Shown here: in pieces, positions 15,693 to 22,198 of the stretch
How positions within the stretch are numbered: the stretch's first letter is position 1
How the letters are laid out: every line of letters begins with the position of its first letter
Source: Lachnospiraceae bacterium
GTDB taxonomy: Bacteria; Bacillota; Clostridia; Lachnospirales; Lachnospiraceae
DNA length: 42,445 nt
Assembly: GCA_017424235.1 (NCBI GenBank)
Contig: JAFPAQ010000076.1
Span: 1 to 42,445, forward strand
Reading direction: 5' to 3'
Notes under the pieces: model-generated
What the model was told of the DNA's origin: nothing
What the model saw: only the letters and a program-made list of their open reading frames with translations
Database searches by the model: none
Made by a program: the position numbers and the translations under genes

Positions 15693-17468
15693 ATGGAGTT
15701 TGCTTCAGTTTATCACAGATCTACAGATAATTATTGCTATATGCTTGATGAAAATCAATTGATTATTAATTTAAAAACAGGATATGATGTTAAAGAGGTT
15801 AATATAATTCATGGTGATCCATTTGCAAATGGTATTCTTGGTGGTGGCGAGGAATGGACAGGGCAAAAGTCAGGTATTCCATTTAAAAAACGTCTTAAAT
15901 ACCAGCAGTGGTGGACAACGACAATAAAACCTGAATTTAAGAGATTAAAGTATTACTTTGAATTAATTACGGATACAGAGAAATGGTATTATTTTGAGGA
16001 TGGATTTGTAAGCGAAGAGCAGATGAATTTAAAGGGCAGAAGCCGTCAATGTTTTACTATGCCATGGATGAATCCGGTAGATGTTAATAGAGTTCCAAAG
16101 TGGGTTAATGATACAGTATGGTATCAGATTTTTCCAGATAGATTCTGTAATGGCAATCCTGATATTAACCCCGAAAACACAAAACCATGGAAATATGAAA
16201 GTGGCATTGGTCATAACGACTTTTATGGTGGTGATATTCAGGGAATAATTGATAAGCTTGATTATTTGAGTGAGCTTGGAATAACAGGAATATATACTAC
16301 TCCAATAAATGAATCGCCTTCAAATCATAAATATGATACTACCAGCTATGAGAGAATAGATTCTCATTTTGGCGATGACCGGATTATGAAGATTTTTGTT
16401 GACGAAGCACATAAGCGTGGAATGAAGGTTATGATAGATGCTGTGTTTAATCATAGTGGTTACTATTTTGAGCAGTGGCAGGATGTACTGAAAAATGGAC
16501 GGGAATCAGAATACTTTGACTGGTTTATGATTAACGAATTTCCTTTTTCTGATAAATGGGATGCTGCGAGAAAAGGACAGCTCTATACATTTGCTTTCTT
16601 TGATTCTATGCCAAAACTGAATACAAATAATAAAAAGGTGAGAGACTATCTTATAAGTGTTGCATGTGGATGGGTAAATAAATATGGTGTAGATGGTATT
16701 AGAATGGATGTTGCAAATGAAGTTTCGCATACCTTCTGCAAAGAGTTAAGAACAGCATTAAAAGAAATTAATCCTGATTTATATTTATTGGGTGAGATAT
16801 GGCATGATGCAATGCCTTGGCTTAGAGGTGATGAATACGATTCAGTAATGAATTATCCATTAGCAGGCAGTATGAAGGATTTCTTTATTGATAAGTCGCT
16901 TACAGGTGAAGACTTTGAATATATGGTAAACCGTTGTTACACAAATTATATGCAGCAGACTAATGATGTACTTTTCAATCTTCTTGATTCTCATGATACC
17001 ATACGTTTGAGAAATGTAGTTAATAGTCTTGATGTGTATAATAGTCTTTTGGGACTGTTGTTTACCATGCCGGGCAGTGTATGTATTTATTATGGTACTG
17101 AGATTGGTATGGAAGGTGGATTTGATCCGGATTGCAGGCGGTGTATGCCATGGACAGATATTGAACAGGGTAAATATAATGAGCAGATATCAATAATAAA
17201 GCAGCTTGTAAAACTTAGAAAAGAAGAACCACTTATGCGTGAACGCAATTTCCATTTTCCAGATGAATATAAAAATCCAAGGGTGATTCAGTTTCAGAAA
17301 ATGGGATGGGGAGAAATCCTTGAAGTAATAGTAAACGGTAGTGAGGAGGATATCCAGGTAATAAATGACAATGATAGCAAGATAGTCTTTTCAAGAGGGC
17401 TTGAAGGAGATACTCTTCACAAAAATGGTATCTGCATAAGATATCTCAACAATAAGCAGAATATTTAA
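15693..17468 (+). CDS. GH13 neopullulanase/cyclomaltodextrinase-type amylase
   Basis: 591 residues from the ATG at 15693, which has AGGGTGA five bases upstream; a GTG at 15684 is a possible earlier start. There is no signal peptide, so it acts in the cytoplasm on imported maltodextrins or cyclodextrins. An N-terminal CBM34-like domain (about 1-125) precedes the GH13 barrel, which starts at VWYQIFPDRFCNG. The catalytic residues are D339 (GIRMD), E368 (LLGEIWHD) and D435 (LDSHD); DAVFNHSG at 249-256 is conserved region I. This layout is that of subfamily GH13_20. Length fits the group (about 580-600). The preferred linkage cannot be read with certainty. Confidence 0.9.
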   Translation: MEFASVYHRSTDNYCYMLDENQLIINLKTGYDVKEVNIIHGDPFANGILGGGEEWTGQKSGIPFKKRLKYQQWWTTTIKPEFKRLKYYFELITDTEKWYYFEDGFVSEEQMNLKGRSRQCFTMPWMNPVDVNRVPKWVNDTVWYQIFPDRFCNGNPDINPENTKPWKYESGIGHNDFYGGDIQGIIDKLDYLSELGITGIYTTPINESPSNHKYDTTSYERIDSHFGDDRIMKIFVDEAHKRGMKVMIDAVFNHSGYYFEQWQDVLKNGRESEYFDWFMINEFPFSDKWDAARKGQLYTFAFFDSMPKLNTNNKKVRDYLISVACGWVNKYGVDGIRMDVANEVSHTFCKELRTALKEINPDLYLLGEIWHDAMPWLRGDEYDSVMNYPLAGSMKDFFIDKSLTGEDFEYMVNRCYTNYMQQTNDVLFNLLDSHDTIRLRNVVNSLDVYNSLLGLLFTMPGSVCIYYGTEIGMEGGFDPDCRRCMPWTDIEQGKYNEQISIIKQLVKLRKEEPLMRERNFHFPDEYKNPRVIQFQKMGWGEILEVIVNGSEEDIQVINDNDSKIVFSRGLEGDTLHKNGICIRYLNNKQNI

Positions 17469-17484
17469 TAAAAGAGGTATGACA

Positions 17485-18540
17485 ATGGAAACAAAACATA
17501 TATCAATTCCTGCAATTCTTAAAGTTGAAGGAGATACTCTCAGTCATATGGGAGAGTATCTTGCCCAAAAAGACATAAAAAAAGTAGTAATATATTTTGG
17601 AAATGGATTGATTAATCTGTTTGGAAAAAAAGTGCTTGATGGAATGGAAAAAGCAGGTATAGATGTATTGAAATATGAGGAGCTGGATACAGTTGATATT
17701 GATGATATAATGCCAATGGCATTTGGACTTTCAAATGATACACAGGCTGTTATCGGTATAGGCGGTGGTAAGGTGATTGATGCTACCAAATATATGTGTT
17801 TTCTTCGTAAACTGCCTTTTATCAGTGTACCTACAAGTGCATCAAGCGATGGCTTTTGCAGTTCAACGGCTTCACTTATTGTAAATGGCAGAAGGTCAAG
17901 TGTCCCGGCTACATTGGCTTATGGAATAATAGTAGATACTGATGCGATTAAGAGTGCACCACAGAAGTTTATTTTCTCAGGAATGGGAGATATGGTTGCT
18001 AAAATAACTGCAATTTATGACTGGCAGTTTGAGGCTGAAAAAGGATTCTCTACTATTAATGACACATCTGTCATGCTGGCAAAAAATGCAGTCAATTCAT
18101 TTGTCAGAATGCCTCTTGAAAGTATATCAAGAGATGTGTTTATAAGAGAGCTTGTAAATGGACTTACTGTCAGTGGACTTGCAAATGAGATAGCAGGTGG
18201 AAGTGCACCTACGAGTGGTTCGGAGCATCTTATAAGTCATGCACTTGATAAGCTGCTGCCTAATCCTCAGCTTCATGGAATACAGGTAGGTATTGCTACT
18301 TATATAATGTCACTTGTACATGAACACAGATATGAGAGAATACGTAAATTTTTAACAGAGACAGGTTTCTTTGATTATTGTAAGACTCTCAATTTAAATA
18401 AGGAGGATTATATTAAGGCTATAGATATGGCACCCGCCATTAAACCGTTTAGACATGTTTACCTGCATGAAGAGAAATTCAGACAAAAAGCTAAGCAGGT
18501 AATATTGGAAGATGAGATTTTAAAGGAAATTTTAGAATAA
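17485..18540 (+). CDS. Glycerol-1-phosphate dehydrogenase family protein (AraM/EgsA-like)
   Basis: 351 residues from the ATG at 17485, preferred because AGAGG lies seven bases before it and directly abuts the ATG at 17479. The protein has the iron-containing alcohol dehydrogenase / dehydroquinate synthase fold. It shows the nucleotide-binding GIGGGKVIDATKY (about 92-104), PTSASSDGF, and the metal ligands in SGMGDMVAK, SGSEHLISH and LHGIQVG. These match bacterial AraM and archaeal EgsA, which reduce dihydroxyacetone phosphate to sn-glycerol 1-phosphate. It follows the GH13 gene by 16 bases and is probably cotranscribed. The role of glycerol 1-phosphate in this bacterium is unclear; other polyol-phosphate substrates are possible. 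Confidence 0.85.
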   Translation: METKHISIPAILKVEGDTLSHMGEYLAQKDIKKVVIYFGNGLINLFGKKVLDGMEKAGIDVLKYEELDTVDIDDIMPMAFGLSNDTQAVIGIGGGKVIDATKYMCFLRKLPFISVPTSASSDGFCSSTASLIVNGRRSSVPATLAYGIIVDTDAIKSAPQKFIFSGMGDMVAKITAIYDWQFEAEKGFSTINDTSVMLAKNAVNSFVRMPLESISRDVFIRELVNGLTVSGLANEIAGGSAPTSGSEHLISHALDKLLPNPQLHGIQVGIATYIMSLVHEHRYERIRKFLTETGFFDYCKTLNLNKEDYIKAIDMAPAIKPFRHVYLHEEKFRQKAKQVILEDEILKEILE

Positions 18541-18549
18541 AACTTTTGA

Positions 18550-18577
18550 TTGACTATTGTGAGATTAATGATATAAT
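18550..18577 (+). promoter_or_regulatory. Promoter of the que operon
   Basis: TTGACT (18550-18555), 16 bases, TATAAT (18572-18577). Transcription would begin near 18584, about ten bases before the riboswitch aptamer. Confidence 0.75.
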
Positions 18578-18594
18578 ATCAATGAATTTATTTC

Positions 18595-18640
18595 CGACAG
18601 TTCGTTTGTACCATCCTGTCGTTAAAAAAAACCAGGACTG
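18595..18640 (+). promoter_or_regulatory. preQ1-I riboswitch aptamer
   Basis: Stem P1 is CGACAG (18595-18600) with CTGTCG (18616-18621), enclosing a loop that starts TTC and contains ACC. The A-rich tail (18622-18634) ends AAACCA, and its AAAC can form the pseudoknot with GTTT of the loop (18604-18607). This is the preQ1-I arrangement. CAGGAC (18633-18638) can pair with GTCTTG (18660-18665), and the bases between them form an inner hairpin, giving an antiterminator. Ligand binding would hold the tail and favour the terminator, turning the operon off. The downstream genes make preQ1. Confidence 0.88.
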
Positions 18641-18657
18641 ATTATTACGCAGTAATT

Positions 18658-18692
18658 AGGTCTTGTGTTATGGCACAGGACCTTTTTGTTTT
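18658..18692 (+). terminator. Riboswitch-controlled terminator of the que operon
   Basis: AGGTCTTGTG (18658-18667) pairs with CACAGGACCT (18674-18683), with one wobble, and is followed by TTTTTGTTTT. Its 5' arm overlaps the antiterminator stem of the preQ1 aptamer region. Confidence 0.85.
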
Positions 18693-18759
18693 GTACCGGG
18701 AAATTACGTTAGTGTAGATAGAGGTAGTTAAAGCGAATGCACTGACATTTGATTTTTTT
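18693..18759 (+). repeat. Leader repeat shared with the purine operon leader (copy 1)
   Basis: Starting directly behind the riboswitch terminator, GTACCGGGAAATTACG, then AGTGTAG, GTAGTTAA and a weak hairpin with a T-run match the segment behind the ZTP-riboswitch terminator at 24677-24770. No coding sense is visible. Confidence 0.6.
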
Positions 18760-18769
18760 GAGGTGTTGT

Positions 18770-19189
18770 ATGTTCTATTTAAAAACAGAAGAAAATTTTG
18801 ATTCAGCTCATTTTCTTAAAGGTTATGAAGGAAAGTGCAGCAATATTCATGGACACAGATGGAGAGTAGTTGTTGAAATCAAAGGCGAAAGTCTTAGTGA
18901 AGACAAGCAGAAAAGAGGGATGCTTGTTGATTTTGGCGAATTAAAGCATTATGTAAAAGAAATGTGTGATAGTATGGATCACAGTCTTATTTATGAAAAA
19001 GATTCATTAAAAACAGCTACGTTAGCTGCTTTTGCTGAAGAAAAATTTAAAACTATTGAAGTGGATTTCAGACCTACGGCAGAAAATTTTTCACGCTACT
19101 TTTTTGAAGAACTTAAAAAGAAAGGATTGGCTGTACATAGAGTTGAAGTGTATGAAACCGGAAAAAACTGTGCAGCCTATGAAGAATAA
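18770..19189 (+). CDS. queD: 6-carboxytetrahydropterin synthase QueD
   Basis: 139 residues from the ATG at 18770, which has GAGGTG four bases upstream; the longer frame from a TTG at 18749 runs through the ribosome site. QueD turns 7,8-dihydroneopterin triphosphate into 6-carboxytetrahydropterin, the first dedicated step to preQ0. Zinc-ligand histidines are in NFDSAHFL and CSNIHGHRW, together with the catalytic cysteine. MDHSL and VYETGKNCAAYEE carry further active-site residues. Two bases separate it from queE. The gene order queD-queE-folE-queC-queF behind a preQ1 riboswitch confirms the role over a pterin synthase of folate metabolism. Confidence 0.95.
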   Translation: MFYLKTEENFDSAHFLKGYEGKCSNIHGHRWRVVVEIKGESLSEDKQKRGMLVDFGELKHYVKEMCDSMDHSLIYEKDSLKTATLAAFAEEKFKTIEVDFRPTAENFSRYFFEELKKKGLAVHRVEVYETGKNCAAYEE

Positions 19190-19191
19190 TA

Positions 19192-19848
19192 ATGCAGGTT
19201 GTAGAAAAGTTTGTAAGTATAAATGGTGAGGGAACCAGAGCAGGTGAACTTGCGGTTTTTATTAGATTTAAAGGTTGTAATCTAAGGTGCAGCTATTGTG
19301 ATACCATGTGGGCAAATGAGCATGAGTGTGAATATGAAGAAATGTCACCTGATGAAATATATGCATATATAAAAGACACTGGTGTCATAAATATTACTTT
19401 GACGGGTGGAGAGCCATTGCTTCAAAAACAGATGGAGGAGCTTCTTTACATATTTAGCAAAGATACCGATATTCGTGTTGAAATAGAGACTAATGGAGCA
19501 GTTGACCTTGGAAAATTCTGTAATGATTGCAGACCTGTTTTTACAATGGATTATAAACTTCCATCAAGTCTTTATGAAGACAAAATGATTCCTGATAATT
19601 TCAGATTATTAGAAAGTGATGATACTGTAAAATTTGTTATTGGGAGTAAAGAAGACTTGGTACGGGCACATGAAATTTTGACTGAATATAATCTTGTAAA
19701 TAAATGTAATGTTTACTTTAGTCCTGTATTTGGAAAGATTGAACCGGCAGAGATGGTTGATTATATGATTCAAAACAAATTAAATAAAGTCAGACTTCAG
19801 ATTCAGATGCATAAGATAATTTGGGATCCTGAAAAAAGAGGAGTATAG
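19192..19848 (+). CDS. queE: 7-carboxy-7-deazaguanine synthase QueE (radical SAM)
   Basis: 218 residues. QueE rearranges 6-carboxytetrahydropterin to 7-carboxy-7-deazaguanine using S-adenosylmethionine and a 4Fe-4S cluster. The cluster motif CNLRCSYC (CxxxCxxC) is at about residues 28-35, after FIRFKG. The SAM-binding GGEP follows at about 73-76, preceded by the ITLTG strand. The start is two bases after the queD stop with no strong ribosome site, so translation is probably coupled. The length is like that of other short QueE proteins. Confidence 0.95.
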   Translation: MQVVEKFVSINGEGTRAGELAVFIRFKGCNLRCSYCDTMWANEHECEYEEMSPDEIYAYIKDTGVINITLTGGEPLLQKQMEELLYIFSKDTDIRVEIETNGAVDLGKFCNDCRPVFTMDYKLPSSLYEDKMIPDNFRLLESDDTVKFVIGSKEDLVRAHEILTEYNLVNKCNVYFSPVFGKIEPAEMVDYMIQNKLNKVRLQIQMHKIIWDPEKRGV

Positions 19849-19887
19849 GTGTAACTGCTGTTGTTGATGGAAAGGTAAGGTTTATAA

Positions 19888-20457
19888 ATGATAGATACAA
19901 AGGCAATAGAGGAGCATATTCGTGGAATACTTGTAGCACTTGGAGATAATCCTGAAAGAGAAGGCTTGAAGGATACACCAAAGAGAGTTGCAAAGATGTA
20001 TGAAGAAGTTTTTGCAGGCATGAATTATACCAATCATGAGCTTGCAGAAATGTTTGATAAGACTTTTGAAGAATGTTATGAGTCAGAGGATTCCGACAGA
20101 ATAGTAGTTATGCGTGATATTGATTTGTTTTCATATTGCGAACATCACATGGCTCTTATGTATGATATGAAAGCTACAGTTGCTTATATCCCAAATGGCA
20201 AGGTAATAGGACTTTCAAAGATTGCACGTATATGTGATATGGTTGGAAGACGTTTACAGCTTCAGGAAAAAATAGGTCAGGATATTGCAGATATTATGAC
20301 TGAGATTACCAAAAGCCCGGATGTAGCAGTTTGCATTGAAGGTTATCATAGCTGTGTTTCTGCAAGAGGAATTAAGAAAAATAATACAAAGACGTTTACA
20401 GCTGAACTAAGAGGAGCGTTTAGAGATAATCCAAATTTGCAGATATATTTAAGATAA
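19888..20457 (+). CDS. folE: GTP cyclohydrolase I (type IA)
   Basis: 189 residues. Converts GTP to 7,8-dihydroneopterin triphosphate, the substrate of QueD. The zinc and catalytic residues are in [11 protein letters not shown] and [21 protein letters not shown] and [21 protein letters not shown] are further family signatures. Its position inside the que operon shows that it supplies queuosine synthesis; it may also serve folate synthesis, but no folate gene is nearby. Regulation by the preQ1 riboswitch is shared with the operon. Confidence 0.95.
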   Translation: MIDTKAIEEHIRGILVALGDNPEREGLKDTPKRVAKMYEEVFAGMNYTNHELAEMFDKTFEECYESEDSDRIVVMRDIDLFSYCEHHMALMYDMKATVAYIPNGKVIGLSKIARICDMVGRRLQLQEKIGQDIADIMTEITKSPDVAVCIEGYHSCVSARGIKKNNTKTFTAELRGAFRDNPNLQIYLR

Positions 20458-20492
20458 ATTTGAGATGTAAAGAAAGGTATGGATTATAAATT

Positions 20493-21176
20493 ATGAAAGC
20501 TTTAGTTTTATCAAGTGGTGGAGTTGATTCTACAACTGCATTAGGCATTGCGGTTAATAAGTATGGAAAAGACAATGTTATTGCTCTTTCAATGTCCTAT
20601 GGGCAGAAACATGATAAGGAAATACAGGCTGCCATAGCTGTTTCGGAATATTATGGTGTAGAGCATCTTTTTCTTGATTTAAGTAAAATATTTCAATACA
20701 GTAACTGTTCATTGCTGAAGCAGTCAACTGATGAAATACCGGAAGAAAGCTATGCAAGTCAGATAGAAAAGACAGGAGGAGATAAACCTGTAAGTACTTA
20801 TGTTCCGTTTAGAAATGGACTTTTTCTTTCTACTGCTGCCAGTATAGCAATTAGCAAGGAATGTGACATTATTTATTATGGGGCGCATGCAGATGATGCG
20901 GCGGGATTTGCATATCCTGATTGTTCACCGGTGTTTAACAATGCAATGAATGAAGCAATATGGGAAGGCTCAGGGCATCAGTTAAAAATAGAAGCACCGT
21001 TTGTAAATATTTCAAAATCACAAATAATTAAGAGGGGACTTGAACTTAAAGTGCCATATGAGCTTACATGGTCATGCTATGAAGGCGGAGATAGACCTTG
21101 TGGAAAATGTGGTACATGTATTGACAGAGCAAATGCTTTTGAACTTAATGGAGTAGAAGACCCGGCATTAAAATAG
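20493..21176 (+). CDS. queC: 7-cyano-7-deazaguanine synthase QueC
   Basis: 227 residues, the usual QueC size. It converts 7-carboxy-7-deazaguanine to preQ0 with ATP and ammonia. The PP-loop SSGGVDSTT lies at residues 6-14. VPFRNGLFLSTAASIA and the zinc site CYEGGDRPCGKCGTC near the C terminus (four cysteines) are diagnostic. The gene sits 35 bases after folE and 9 before queF. Confidence 0.96.
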   Translation: MKALVLSSGGVDSTTALGIAVNKYGKDNVIALSMSYGQKHDKEIQAAIAVSEYYGVEHLFLDLSKIFQYSNCSLLKQSTDEIPEESYASQIEKTGGDKPVSTYVPFRNGLFLSTAASIAISKECDIIYYGAHADDAAGFAYPDCSPVFNNAMNEAIWEGSGHQLKIEAPFVNISKSQIIKRGLELKVPYELTWSCYEGGDRPCGKCGTCIDRANAFELNGVEDPALK

Positions 21177-21185
21177 GAGAAATAA

Positions 21186-21677
21186 ATGAGTGATAAAAGA
21201 GAAAAAGAAAATTTAACCTTATTAGGAAATCAAAATACACAATACAAATCAGAATATGATCCAAGTGTGCTTGAGACATTTGTGAATAAGCATCCTGAAA
21301 ATGATTATTTTGTCAAATTCAACTGTCCTGAGTTTACCAGTCTTTGTCCGATAACCGGACAACCGGATTTTGCAACAATTACTATATCTTATGTTCCTGA
21401 AACATTAATGGTTGAAAGTAAGAGTCTTAAGCTTTATTTGTTCTCTTACAGAAATCATGGTGATTTTCACGAGGATTGTGTAAATAAGATTATGAAGGAT
21501 CTTATCAAATTAATGGATCCAAAATATATTGAAGTAACAGGAAAATTCCTTCCACGTGGTGGCATTTCAATAGATCCATATTGCAATTATGGCAAAAAGG
21601 GAACACGTTGGGAAGAGGTTGCATGGAATAGGCTTGCACAGCATGACCTTTATCCGGAAAAGGTTGACAACAGATGA
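21186..21677 (+). CDS. queF: NADPH-dependent 7-cyano-7-deazaguanine reductase QueF
   Basis: 163 residues, the short unimodular (YkvM) form. It reduces preQ0 to preQ1 with NADPH. The covalent cysteine lies in [14 protein letters not shown], together with the catalytic aspartate; the QueF motif is [16 protein letters not shown], with substrate residues in FHEDC. AGGAG precedes the start. It is the last gene of the operon, whose end product preQ1 is the ligand of the riboswitch at its front. Confidence 0.96.
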   Translation: MSDKREKENLTLLGNQNTQYKSEYDPSVLETFVNKHPENDYFVKFNCPEFTSLCPITGQPDFATITISYVPETLMVESKSLKLYLFSYRNHGDFHEDCVNKIMKDLIKLMDPKYIEVTGKFLPRGGISIDPYCNYGKKGTRWEEVAWNRLAQHDLYPEKVDNR

Positions 21678-21691
21678 TAAATTAAAATGAG

Positions 21692-21730
21692 CAGCTATGC
21701 TATTAATATTAAGTAGTTATGGCTGTTTTA
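21692..21730 (+). terminator. Possible terminator after queF
   Basis: CAGCTAT (21692-21698) pairs with ATGGCTG (21719-21725) with one wobble, followed by TTTTA. The 20-base loop can partly pair. It is weaker than other terminators in the window. Confidence 0.45.
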
Positions 21731-21770
21731 TTAAATCAATATTTAGAAAGAATAAATTGGTGAATGAATA

Positions 21771-22028
21771 ATGGAGGAATTTTTAAGAAGCTATGACTTT
21801 ATGAAATTAGGCCAGGCAGTTAATCATTGTAATTTTCAGGTTGCGGGTATGACTGCAAACAGAATGTTAAATAAGGCAAAAGAATTGAATGATGATTTTT
21901 TTGTAAAAAAACTTACAAGTATCAGACAGTGTATAGCATCAAGAAACAAAGAACAGTCATTAAATATTTTGTCACTTATGATAAATAAAAGAGCACGGCT
22001 TTTAAATGATATGTATAAAAATGATTAA
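21771..22028 (+). CDS. Small helical protein of unknown function
   Basis: 85 residues; I do not recognise a family. The composition (many Leu, Asn, Lys, Met and Phe, few prolines or glycines) suggests three to four helices and a soluble protein. There is no signal peptide, membrane segment or metal motif; two cysteines (residues 20 and 49) are isolated. GGTGAATGA precedes the ATG. It sits alone between the end of the que operon and the GH9 gene. The regular codon use and a good ribosome site make it likely to be real; I infer no function. Confidence 0.6.
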   Translation: MEEFLRSYDFMKLGQAVNHCNFQVAGMTANRMLNKAKELNDDFFVKKLTSIRQCIASRNKEQSLNILSLMINKRARLLNDMYKND

Positions 22029-22092
22029 TTATAAGCATAAAATGTCATAAAAATATAATTTTTGTCATCAGTTTGAATGATATATCTGCATT

Positions 22093-22127
22093 TTTTTGAG
22101 ATAATGTCGCAAAGAATTGCTCAAAAA
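22093..22127 (+). other. Hairpin in the GH9 upstream region
   Basis: TTTTTGAG (22093-22100) pairs with CTCAAAAA (22120-22127) around a 19-base loop containing TGTCGCAAAG. It lies 72 bases before the GH9 start. I cannot match it to a known riboswitch; it may be a regulatory RNA structure. Confidence 0.35.
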
Positions 22128-22198
22128 TTAGGGGAGTGTAAAAAGCATAAACGAAATTTTTTGCACGCGGTAAATATGAAGAAAGCATGGTGATTATT

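Noticed and set aside
21771..22028. Toxin or antitoxin role for the 85-residue protein
   Set aside because: No partner gene, no known fold motif and no operator; only its small size suggested it.
22093..22140. Possible c-di-GMP riboswitch before the GH9 gene
   Set aside because: GTCGCAAAG recalls part of the GEMM core, but the tetraloop, receptor and second stem are missing.
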